Source: a virus
Virus record (IMG/VR): IMGVR_UViG_3300043466_003345
Location: 1-25,946 of that record
DNA: 25,946 nucleotides
Strand: one strand, 5' to 3'
The position numbers were made by a program, and so were the translations under genes. Shown here one piece after another: positions 7,643 through 13,418 of the stretch. The stretch's first letter is position 1; each line of letters begins with the position of its first letter. The notes under the pieces were generated by a model that saw only the letters and a list, made by a program, of their open reading frames with translations, made no database searches and had not been told where the DNA came from.

Positions 7643-7823
7643 TATTGAAAGTATTTTTTTATTTATATTTATATTTTCACTTTTGAACATTATCAGAGTG
7701 GTAGTTTCATTTATAAGTGCCCTATACCAAACAACCCCACAAAGGTTTATGTTAGATGATAGGGCACTTATAATCTTAGGATTATCCATATCCTACGCAA
7801 TAACCTATATTATTAAATCTTAA
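7635..7823 (+). CDS. Small two-helix membrane protein
   Basis: 62 residues with two hydrophobic segments (about 5-30 and 44-60) separated by a short polar loop (YQTTPQRFMLDDRA). It overlaps the Hc1-like gene by 8 nt and lies 2 nt before the next, so it belongs to one transcription unit. Its coding sequence contains a perfect 15-bp inverted repeat whose arms flank the polar loop. No family function is recognised. Confidence 0.7.
   Translation: MNNIESIFLFIFIFSLLNIIRVVVSFISALYQTTPQRFMLDDRALIILGLSISYAITYIIKS
7711..7773. repeat. Perfect 15-bp inverted repeat within a coding sequence
   Basis: The arms TTATAAGTGCCCTAT (7711-7725) and ATAGGGCACTTATAA (7759-7773) are exact reverse complements separated by 33 nt. 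Immediately next is a smaller hairpin (ATAATC, loop TTAG, GATTAT). The whole element lies in the small membrane protein gene. Confidence 0.9.
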
Positions 7824-7825
7824 AC

Positions 7826-8251
7826 ATGAGTTTATATAAAGAATTTTCAGAATTATTACCATATCTACAATCGGTTAGAAAACTAAAAAACTATTTGAGT
7901 TTTGATGTACATATCCCAAACACTTGGAAATTACCAAAACGTTTTGTAGAAGAAGATAAGGTTATGGAACAAGAATCTTCCGAACCTAATCAAAGACTTA
8001 TTTCATTTGTAACCCAGATTACTGAAGAGGGGGTTGAAAAAACTTCAATAAATATTAGAGGTATTATCAAGTACAATTTAGAAAGAGAAGAAAAAGAAAG
8101 ACTATTTGATGATAAAGTTAAAGAACTTAAAGATATGTTTGAAAAACAGAATCTACAAAGTCTACAATCATTAAAATTTCAAATAAAACCTAGTAAAATT
8201 ACCTTAGAAGATGGAGAAGAATCAAAAACTCCTAAAGTGGTTGGAGAATGA
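7826..8251 (+). CDS. Conserved phage protein of unknown function
   Basis: 141 residues, soluble and charged. The start MSLYKEFSELLPYLQSVRKL suggests an amphipathic helix. The middle (ISFVTQITEEGVEKTSINIR) looks like beta strands, and the C-terminal third is a K/E-rich helix plus a polar tail. No known domain is seen. The 3' end overlaps the next gene by 41 nt in another frame, which is long even for this compact region, so the two are probably translationally coupled. Confidence 0.75.
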   Translation: MSLYKEFSELLPYLQSVRKLKNYLSFDVHIPNTWKLPKRFVEEDKVMEQESSEPNQRLISFVTQITEEGVEKTSINIRGIIKYNLEREEKERLFDDKVKELKDMFEKQNLQSLQSLKFQIKPSKITLEDGEESKTPKVVGE

Positions 8252-8396
8252 ACAACTGAAGGATAAGAATGAATTAGATATTGAAAAACGAAATCTTATT
8301 AATCAATTAAAAAGATTAAAAAAAGAAGACGTTTTACCTGAAAAACCAAAAAATTTAACATTATGGCAGAGAATAAAGAAAGTATTGATGGGATAA
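8211..8396 (+). CDS. Small helical protein
   Basis: 61 residues, strongly charged and helical (LENEQLKDKNELDIEKRNLI, then NQLKRLKKED), ending in a basic amphipathic stretch LTLWQRIKKVLMG that could touch membrane or nucleic acid. It overlaps both neighbours (41 nt upstream, 34 nt downstream), so the exact start is uncertain; an alternative TTG start lies at 8241. Its function is not recognised. Confidence 0.65.
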   Translation: MEKNQKLLKWLENEQLKDKNELDIEKRNLINQLKRLKKEDVLPEKPKNLTLWQRIKKVLMG

Positions 8397-8626
8397 TTGA
8401 AAAGTTAGCATTGATAACTGACGCTTCACAAAGTTTATTCACTGATGGTAAAATGGTTATTGTTTTTGAACTTAAATTAAAGGATTTTAAGAGGGTTCAA
8501 AATAATTTCAGACAAATAGACCACGGACACAAACAATTCAAAATTGACATATCTGGAACAGAATTCATCTTTATTTTGGATGAGTTGTTGAAAGACGAAA
8601 AAGATACTTCTTCGGAAACCCCTTAG
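8363..8626 (+). CDS. Small conserved protein of unknown function
   Basis: 87 residues with an alternating helix/strand pattern (IIEKLALITDASQSLF, then KMVIVFELKL, then TEFIFILDELL). It is the last gene of the plus-strand run that begins at 7457. Its 3' end overlaps the convergent minus-strand gene by 56 nt, and no terminator is visible between them. No motif allows a function call. Confidence 0.7.
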   Translation: MAENKESIDGIIEKLALITDASQSLFTDGKMVIVFELKLKDFKRVQNNFRQIDHGHKQFKIDISGTEFIFILDELLKDEKDTSSETP

Positions 8627-9221
8627 TAATTAATATTTCATAAAGATATTTTCTTTGAGCGGTTGAAATATCTTTCACAAAAATACAATCCATTCTTTTT
8701 TCTTTTATAAATAACTCTGAAAGGGTATCGATAAACCTTTCGGAGTCTTCATTATTTTTAAATGTAAATAAATTAAATGAATCGTCATTTTGAAGGACAA
8801 TTTTATTATTAAGTTTAGATAACATCTTCAAACCATCTTTAGATAGATACTTTTTTATAAATGTTTTGGTGTTAATTTTTTTCTTTGTTTCATAATCCAA
8901 AAACTCTTCTTCAATTCTATACTTACAAATTCTTGATATTTTAAACTCGGTATTCTCCAATTCAATCTTAACCTGTCTCCCAAACTCATCACGAATAAAC
9001 ATAGGTTGAGAAGGACCATAATTAACCTCAACAATACCCAATTCATAATCACAAAGTGAACCATTTTCAAACTTCATTTCAAAAATTACCTGTTCACTCT
9101 CACCTGATAAGGTATTAAAAAGTTTTAATGCCCGTTTTTCGGTGATAAATTTATTGATTATTTTCTTTTTTTCCTTATTCTTGAATAGAATTATTCTGTA
9201 ATTATATTCTAACATATTCAT
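8571..9221 (-). CDS. Conserved phage protein of unknown function
   Basis: 216 residues, lysine-rich. Strand-rich N-terminal (about 20-105) and helical C-terminal (about 115-216) parts are visible, with no membrane segment or catalytic motif. The start may be residue 1 or the Met at residue 3. It is transcribed divergently from dnaJ across a 28-nt gap, and convergently into the preceding plus-strand genes with a 56-nt overlap. It is probably a single-gene unit inserted between co-directional genes. Confidence 0.75.
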   Translation of the reverse strand: MNMLEYNYRIILFKNKEKKKIINKFITEKRALKLFNTLSGESEQVIFEMKFENGSLCDYELGIVEVNYGPSQPMFIRDEFGRQVKIELENTEFKISRICKYRIEEEFLDYETKKKINTKTFIKKYLSKDGLKMLSKLNNKIVLQNDDSFNLFTFKNNEDSERFIDTLSELFIKEKRMDCIFVKDISTAQRKYLYEILITKGFPKKYLFRLSTTHPK

Positions 9222-9249
9222 AAATTACAACATAAATGTAAAATTGTAA
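9222..9249. promoter_or_regulatory. Very short divergent intergenic region before dnaJ
   Basis: Only 28 nt separate the start of the minus-strand gene from the dnaJ ATG. They contain TTACAA and TTGTAA half-sites facing each other with 13 nt between, so a shared operator is possible. No recognisable -10/-35 set fits, so any promoter must overlap the coding ends. Confidence 0.35.
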
Positions 9250-10179
9250 ATGAACACTGAAAATTTATATGATGCCCTTGGAGTTTCAGAAACCGCAACC
9301 CAAGATGAAATAAAGAAGGCTTACCGAAAATTGGTGATTGAACATCATCCTGATAAGGGTGGAGATGAAAGTAAATTTAAAAAAATCGCTCATTCTTATG
9401 ATACTTTAGGTGACCCCAATAAACGAGCACAATATGACAACCAAAGAAAGAATCCATTTGGAAACCAAAACGGAGGGTTTAACCCATTTGAAGACTTCTT
9501 TAATGGTGGTGGATTCTATAATCAAAGAAAAAGAAGTGCTCCTGAAAAAGTAATTGACCTTACAATTGGTGTGATTGAATCATATAAATCTGTTAACAAA
9601 ACTATAACATATAGAAGAAATATTGAATGTAATACTTGTCATGGTAGTGGTGGAGATAGAAAAACATGTGATACTTGTAAAGGTGAAGGATTCTCAACAG
9701 TAAGAGTTGGAACTGGAATGTTTGTACAACTTATGAGACAAGTATGTAATACATGTAGAGGAAATGGTTATGTGTTAACAAAAAAATGTACAACCTGTGA
9801 TGGAAATACCACAAAAAATGTTACAGAAACAATCGATATCAAATTACCACATGGAGTTGATGAAGGTCAATTCTATAGACTTGAAGGAAAAGGTGATTTC
9901 TCAAAAGGTATGTATGGTGATTTAATACTAAGAATTAAAATAGCTCCACAAGATAACTTCGAGAAATTAAATAATGATTTAGTGTATAACGCTTATCTAG
10001 GTTTTGATGACCTTCAAAAAGATTCATTGGAAATACCACATCCATCAGGAACAGTTTCCGTTAAATTACCAAAAGAATTTGATTCCTCAAAACCACTTAG
10101 AGTTAAAGGAAAAGGATTTAGTACCAACGGAGTTGGGGATATGTTTATTAAACTTATTGTTAAGTTCAATAGGAATTAA
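9250..10179 (+). CDS. dnaJ: DnaJ/Hsp40 co-chaperone (type I)
   Basis: 309 residues with complete type I layout. There is a J domain (1-65) with the HPD motif H33-P34-D35, a short Gly/Phe-rich linker (66-92), and a zinc-binding domain with four CxxC pairs (C127/130, C140/143, C166/169, C180/183). Two beta-rich substrate-binding subdomains follow. The fourth zinc repeat lacks its final Gly (CTTCDGN), and the protein is shorter than host DnaJ (about 370), mainly at the C-terminus. It would stimulate the ATPase of host DnaK and help fold or assemble phage proteins; no dnaK or grpE is nearby. It is convergent with and overlaps the next minus-strand gene by 4 nt. Confidence 0.96.
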   Translation: MNTENLYDALGVSETATQDEIKKAYRKLVIEHHPDKGGDESKFKKIAHSYDTLGDPNKRAQYDNQRKNPFGNQNGGFNPFEDFFNGGGFYNQRKRSAPEKVIDLTIGVIESYKSVNKTITYRRNIECNTCHGSGGDRKTCDTCKGEGFSTVRVGTGMFVQLMRQVCNTCRGNGYVLTKKCTTCDGNTTKNVTETIDIKLPHGVDEGQFYRLEGKGDFSKGMYGDLILRIKIAPQDNFEKLNNDLVYNAYLGFDDLQKDSLEIPHPSGTVSVKLPKEFDSSKPLRVKGKGFSTNGVGDMFIKLIVKFNRN

Positions 10180-10340
10180 AATAGCTGTTTAAACAGTTGA
10201 ATAGTTCCGTATATTGAAGAAAATAGAATATAGAAGGACACAACAACATAAACCCATTGATGTGATGATAACCCATTGTTCTTACATTTTGAACAACCTT
10301 CAGTTTCTTTTAATATTGTGTTTTTGTCAAATTCTTTCAT
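10176..10340 (-). CDS. Small zinc-knuckle, tail-anchored membrane protein
   Basis: 54 residues from the ATG complement at 10338-10340. An N-terminal polar part has a CxxC pair (GCSKCKNNG, C16 and C19). One hydrophobic segment near the C-terminus (about 27-48, WVYVVVSFYILFSSIYGTI) ends in LFKQLF. It lies 4 nt after the upstream minus-strand gene and its stop overlaps the dnaJ stop. It contains a 12-bp palindrome CTGTTTAAACAG. Its function is unknown. Confidence 0.72.
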   Translation of the reverse strand: MKEFDKNTILKETEGCSKCKNNGLSSHQWVYVVVSFYILFSSIYGTIQLFKQLF

Positions 10341-10344
10341 AGTG

Positions 10345-10848
10345 TTAAAATTTATAATAATACACAAATTTACCATTAATTTCTTCAAAAGTAAAGTCGG
10401 ACATGTCAGATTCAATAATTTGGGTATCACCTGATGTATCAACAACAATCATATTATGTTTTAGTGTATTGAACAATTTACCTGGGTGTCTTATCGATGT
10501 ATTTAAAGTCAAAACCAATTCATTATTTTTTGTTCTATTCAACCAAAAGTGATAATCAAAATTATCGATATTATCCCTAATAATTAGTGCACATTCCTTC
10601 ATTTTTGGGTCGGGATTACATCTATCCAATATTTTGTTTGATTGATTGAATACAACATCTTTAATCTCATCTAAAGAGTTAACCACCTCGTCATTAAAAA
10701 TCCTTTGGAATCCAAGTTTACCCTGATTATCCTGAGAATGTTTATTATAAACAACTTTAACCTTTTGACCCGAAGATGAAATATATTTCTTCAATAGGGT
10801 CGAAAATTGTTCAACAATGATGTATTTTAGAGTTTCGACTAGTTTCAT
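10345..10848 (-). CDS. Conserved protein with N-terminal IVEQ targeting-like helix
   Basis: 167 residues. The first 14 (MKLVETLKYIIVEQ) closely match the start of the 456-residue protein at 15725 (MKITSLLSNLIVEQ) although the rest is unrelated, which suggests a shared targeting peptide. The remaining sequence is mixed helix/strand with a conserved-looking centre (NPDPKMKECALIIRDNIDNF) and no known catalytic motif. On its strand ATATTTAT lies 5 nt before the ATG. The repeat-spacer array ends 53 nt upstream. It may be a packaged phage protein; this is inferred. Confidence 0.78.
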   Translation of the reverse strand: MKLVETLKYIIVEQFSTLLKKYISSSGQKVKVVYNKHSQDNQGKLGFQRIFNDEVVNSLDEIKDVVFNQSNKILDRCNPDPKMKECALIIRDNIDNFDYHFWLNRTKNNELVLTLNTSIRHPGKLFNTLKHNMIVVDTSGDTQIIESDMSDFTFEEINGKFVYYYKF

Positions 10849-10891
10849 TGTAGATAAATATCTTTATAATTGAAACTATTATGGTTTAATA

Positions 10892-11443
10892 TTATTGTTT
10901 TGGTGTATACTCCCTCAATTTGTCGGTATCTTCCAACAGGTATGGTGTTGGATAAAAGAGACCCAAAGGTGTATACTCACTCAATTTGTCGGTCTCTTCC
11001 AACTTATCCATCAATTTTACTGCTCGAGGTTGAGGTGTATACTCCCTCAATTTGTCGGTCTCTTCCAACCTTGGCAAAGTTCTATCAAAACGCCATTCGG
11101 GTGTATACTCCCTCAATTTGTCGGTCTCTTCCAACAAGGTCCTTTCAATCCCTCTGCAAGTGGCAGGTGTATACTCCCTCAATTTGTCGGTCTCTTCCAA
11201 CCATATATTCATAATTGATTGAATTTCAGTGTACTCCATACCAAAAAATGACTCAAAAAATGACCAAATTTGATTATAATCAATCCAAAATTTCTTATTT
11301 TTTAAATCTTGGTTAATTACAAAAATATCACCTTTTTTATAAAATATAGAATTTGGATAATAATCATGTTTGTACATTTTCATTTTATCCAAGTTAAAAT
11401 TATCATTTAACCACTTTAACTTAATTTTTGTTAATTTATCCAT
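10892..11443 (-). CDS. Phage protein whose C-terminus is translated from a repeat-spacer array
   Basis: 183 residues. Residues 1-81 are an ordinary small folded protein (MDKLTKIKLKWLNDNF to FGMEYTEIQSIMNIW). From residue 82 on the sequence is five copies of LEETDKLREYTP or variants (LEDTDK, KLSEYTP), separated by four unrelated 10-residue peptides, ending in KQ. Each unit is 66 nt (22 codons), so the frame stays open through the array. The first copy continues the folded part without a break, so the repeat probably arose from the gene's own 3' end. Whether the long form is made as protein is unknown. A G/C-rich hairpin lies 24 nt upstream of the start. No known domain is recognised. Confidence 0.75.
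   Translation of the reverse strand: MDKLTKIKLKWLNDNFNLDKMKMYKHDYYPNSIFYKKGDIFVINQDLKNKKFWIDYNQIWSFFESFFGMEYTEIQSIMNIWLEETDKLREYTPATCRGIERTLLEETDKLREYTPEWRFDRTLPRLEETDKLREYTPQPRAVKLMDKLEETDKLSEYTPLGLFYPTPYLLEDTDKLREYTPKQ
10902..11201 (-). CRISPR. CRISPR-like array: five 36-nt repeats, four 30-nt spacers
   Basis: Repeats lie at 10902-10937, 10968-11003, 11034-11069, 11100-11135 and 11166-11201. On the minus strand the repeat starts GTTGGAAGAGACCGAC and ends GAGGGAGTATACACC. The three copies nearest the gene body are identical; the fourth and fifth each have one C-to-A change (plus strand). All four spacers are exactly 30 nt, unrelated to each other, and richer in G+C (51 of 120 by hand count) than the surrounding DNA. 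The 36/30 geometry and GTTG start resemble type II and type VI-B repeats of Bacteroidetes. No cas gene lies in the window. The array is also coding, in frame with the upstream gene. Mutated repeats at the far end suggest insertion occurs at the gene side. Confidence 0.85.
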
Positions 11444-11466
11444 ATATTAATTTTTATATAAAATAT

Positions 11467-11492
11467 CAAACCCCCCAATTAAGGAGGGTTTG
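11467..11492 (-). terminator. Strong hairpin before the array gene
   Basis: As minus-strand RNA it is a 10-bp stem with one G-U pair and a 6-nt loop. On the plus strand the same pair becomes an A-C mismatch, which suggests it acts in minus-strand transcripts. No clear U run follows, so it could be a processing or stabilising hairpin rather than a terminator. It lies 24 nt before the ATG at 11443. Confidence 0.55.
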
Positions 11493-11506
11493 ACTTTCAC
11501 CGACAC

Positions 11507-11670
11507 GGTTGAGGTATTTCTACCCGAATCGAAACTCCCGATTCTTGGAGGTTGGGTTTTCTTCCCCAGGATTTCCCGACATTCCTTTTCACCATTAAGG
11601 TTGAGGTGTTTCTACCCGAATCGATACCCCCGATTCTTGGAGGTTGGGTTTAAGGATTTCCCAACATTCC
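11507..11670. repeat. Twin structured direct repeats in noncoding DNA
   Basis: Two copies (11507-11585 and 11599-11670) begin with GGTTGAGGT and share most positions. Each contains a hairpin with arms GAATCG/CGATTC (11526-11544 and 11618-11636) and a second with arms GTTGGG and CCCGAC or CCCAAC. The arms are conserved while loop bases and loop length (18 versus 11 nt) differ, which points to selection on RNA structure. The strand is uncertain. The 290-nt stretch 11444-11734 holds no convincing gene. Confidence 0.7.
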
Positions 11671-11734
11671 CGTTTGATGATACAAAGATAAGCCAATTTT
11701 TTGAATTTACAAAACATTTATCAAAAAAAAATTT

Positions 11735-11830
11735 AGTCAGGACAGGATTCGAACCTGTTCCACGGCAAGTGATTGGTACTGACCTTTCGGTTACTCCCAT
11801 TTCCGCCCGCTACCATTACGGCACCTGACT
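11735..11830 (-). tRNA. tRNA-like gene, 96 nt, anticodon arm unusual
   Basis: On the minus strand a 7-bp acceptor stem (AGTCAGG with CCTGACT) is followed by TG, a D-arm (CCGT AATGGTA GCGG) and a perfect T-arm (ACAGG TTCGAAT CCTGT). No CCA is encoded. Between the D- and T-arms lie 48 nt, too many for a normal class I tRNA, and no clean 5-bp anticodon stem with a 7-nt loop can be drawn. The best class I pairing (CGGAA with TGCCG) leaves a 33-nt loop holding a GAAA-capped hairpin. It could be an unusual class II tRNA, a tRNA with an insertion, or a decayed one. It starts 5 nt after the stop of the upstream gene. Confidence 0.65.
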
Positions 11831-11835
11831 AATGA

Positions 11836-12261
11836 TTATTCATCAAAATCGTAATTCAGTTGTATAAACTCTTCAAAATATAGTTCATATTCTTCACAAA
11901 TATCTTTAATTTGATTTATTTTTGTTGATATTTTGGCAATAGCTTGATTTAATTTTTTAACATGTTCTACTAGATTATCAATTTCACCTTCTATTGAATC
12001 ACAATGTTCACATTCATTATTCCAATCTTGGTGGAAAAATGAATCACCATAATTATCAATTTTAGAAAATAACTGCAATACAACATGATTATCTTTTTCA
12101 TCATCAAGGTTATATTCTACTTGAATGAATCCTGATGTTGATGATATGAATAGTTCATAAAAACATCCTTTTGAATCTGAATCTTCAATATTATATCTTA
12201 TTTTTAATTCTTTAAGATAGTTTTCAATTATTTCCCTAACATTGTCTTTTGTCATTTCCAT
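11836..12261 (-). CDS. Hypothetical protein with CxxC pair and coiled coil
   Basis: 141 residues from the ATG one base after the preceding gene's stop. The N-terminal half is mixed helix/strand (NVREIIENYLKELKIRYNIE). A CEHC pair (C96 and C99 counting from MEMTKDN) could bind metal or form a disulfide. The C-terminal part (about 104-141) is a helical, possibly coiled-coil stretch. The protein is acidic. It is the last protein gene of the small-gene operon before the tRNA-like element. Its function is unknown. Confidence 0.72.
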   Translation of the reverse strand: MEMTKDNVREIIENYLKELKIRYNIEDSDSKGCFYELFISSTSGFIQVEYNLDDEKDNHVVLQLFSKIDNYGDSFFHQDWNNECEHCDSIEGEIDNLVEHVKKLNQAIAKISTKINQIKDICEEYELYFEEFIQLNYDFDE

Positions 12262-12262
12262 A

Positions 12263-12493
12263 TTATTCTGATTTAAAATCACGTTCAATTTTCTCTCTAA
12301 TTGATTGTACTATAAATTCACCTACTTCATTTTGAAATTTCTCTGCTTCTTTTTGAGTATTAAATTCATTTTGTAATCTACCCCAACCTCTAATATCGGC
12401 AACTAATTGATTTCCGCCATCTTGTTCTTTATTCCAGATGTGTGTACCATATTCATCATAGTAAACATCTGATAGCCATTTTTCTATTGTCAT
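12263..12493 (-). CDS. Small hypothetical protein
   Basis: 76 residues, starting MTIEKWLSDVYYDEYGTHIW. An apparent beta-rich N-terminal half (WNKEQDGGNQLVADIRGWG) is followed by a helical C-terminal half (TQKEAEKFQNEVGEFIVQSI). It ends FKSE, like the next gene upstream, and lies one base from each neighbour. It is probably a small accessory protein of the operon; no family function is recognised. Confidence 0.72.
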   Translation of the reverse strand: MTIEKWLSDVYYDEYGTHIWNKEQDGGNQLVADIRGWGRLQNEFNTQKEAEKFQNEVGEFIVQSIREKIERDFKSE

Positions 12494-12494
12494 A

Positions 12495-12902
12495 TTATTC
12501 TGATTTAAAGGTTAATTCTTCACCTGTTAATGCAAAGTATAGGTTTTGTAGTTGGTGAACATACATAATATCTACCATTGAAAATGCTCTTAAATCATCA
12601 AAAGAATTATCTAAAATTGAATATTTTCCATCTTTTTTTCTAACATCAATTTGTAAATAATAATCATGATTTGGGTCAGTATATGTAATATAATCATTAT
12701 CACCTTTATCTATATTCTTAAACCCAAATTTATATAACCAATCTTCTGTTAATAAAATACCTTCTATGTTTTCAATAAGTCCAAAATCTCCGCATCTAAA
12801 TCCAACTTCTTCTTTACAAATTGAAGCGACCAAAGCTATCTCTTGATGGTCATCTCCATCCCAGTTCACCCAATTCCCAATTCTTAACTCATTTGCTGTC
12901 AT
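12495..12902 (-). CDS. MTANELRIGNWV family protein (Bacteroidetes phage/prophage type)
   Basis: 135 residues from the ATG at 12902. The start MTANELRIGNWV and the C-terminal YVHQLQNLYFALTGEEL are hallmarks of a protein family common in Bacteroidetes phages and prophages and of unknown function. This is one of the better host indicators in the window. The DNA just upstream belongs to the repeated 23-bp junction sequence shared by three neighbouring genes. Confidence 0.85.
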   Translation of the reverse strand: MTANELRIGNWVNWDGDDHQEIALVASICKEEVGFRCGDFGLIENIEGILLTEDWLYKFGFKNIDKGDNDYITYTDPNHDYYLQIDVRKKDGKYSILDNSFDDLRAFSMVDIMYVHQLQNLYFALTGEELTFKSE

Positions 12903-12903
12903 C

Positions 12904-13146
12904 TTATTTCTTTTTAAATTGTTCAAACCATTGTTTTGTAGTATCACCTAAATTAGGAGTTTTACCTGAAGATAAATCTATACGATATTTTTGTAAAAAT
13001 ACAATTACTTCTTCCTCACTATACATTCTTTCAGCTTGCCATTTAGCTCCTTCAATAAAATCTATTTGAGGTGATGAATCTTCTGCATAATCAAATTGTT
13101 TAGCATAATTTATAGCGGCTTCTTCAAGTGTTTCTTTATCTTTCAT
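12904..13146 (-). CDS. Small Bacteroidetes-phage protein, paralogue A (WFEQFKKK ending)
   Basis: 80 residues. The signature is LEEAAINYAKQF near the start, FIEGAKWQAERMYSEEEV in the middle, and WFEQFKKK at the end. The same three-block layout is seen in the gene at 13419-13658, so the two are tandem paralogues with a lipoprotein gene between them. Such proteins are common in Bacteroidetes phages and their function is unknown. The last 23 bp are identical to the ends of two neighbouring genes. Confidence 0.8.
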   Translation of the reverse strand: MKDKETLEEAAINYAKQFDYAEDSSPQIDFIEGAKWQAERMYSEEEVIVFLQKYRIDLSSGKTPNLGDTTKQWFEQFKKK

Positions 13147-13147
13147 A

Positions 13148-13414
13148 TTATTTCTTTTTAAATTGTTCAACTTGTTGAATAATCAAAGTAATACTATCTC
13201 CCACTTTATAATCGTTTTCGTTAGCAAATGGTATATCAACTTCAAAAGTATGTTTATTGTCTTGCACATACAATTTAGGCAATTTTGATGCTCTACCTCT
13301 ATGCCCTTCTTCTATTGCAGAAACTTTACCTTTTATTATTTTTGTATTAATAACTTTGTAACCATTATTACAACCAAATAATCCCAATAAGCAAATTAAT
13401 AGTACATTTTTCAT
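13148..13414 (-). CDS. Small lipoprotein with a borrowed C-terminus
   Basis: 88 residues from the ATG at 13414. It begins with a lipoprotein signal (MKNVLLICLLGLFGCNNGYK, lipobox LFGC, Cys at 15), followed by a beta-rich domain (IIKGKVSAIEEG, LPKLYVQDNKHTFEVDI, GDSITLIIQQ). Its final residues VEQFKKK and the DNA encoding them are identical to the ends of the flanking paralogues, although the rest is unrelated, so its 3' end appears to be recombined. A cell-surface role such as exclusion of other phages is possible but unproven. Confidence 0.78.
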   Translation of the reverse strand: MKNVLLICLLGLFGCNNGYKVINTKIIKGKVSAIEEGHRGRASKLPKLYVQDNKHTFEVDIPFANENDYKVGDSITLIIQQVEQFKKK

Positions 13415-13418
13415 AATT

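Noticed and set aside
10185-10196. Palindrome CTGTTTAAACAG as an operator
   Set aside because: It lies inside the end of a coding sequence at a convergent junction, with no promoter nearby; likely chance in AT-rich DNA.
10902-11201. A complete CRISPR-Cas locus
   Set aside because: No Cas1, Cas2, Cas9 or Cas13-like protein is visible anywhere in the window.
10870-11218. Two overlapping plus-strand open frames across the array (repeats of VYTPSICRSLPT and CILPQFVGLFQ)
   Set aside because: They are by-products of a 66-nt period, which keeps any stop-free frame open; they have no start context or link to a folded domain. Only the minus-strand frame continues an ordinary protein.
11507-11670. 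Twin repeats as phage attachment sites or insertion-sequence ends
   Set aside because: They are direct, contain internal hairpins, and no integrase or transposase is nearby.
11490-11828. Open frames on both strands across the twin repeats and tRNA-like gene
   Set aside because: They cross structured noncoding DNA and the tRNA-like T-arm, giving the usual spurious peptide (RTGFEPVPRQ on plus).
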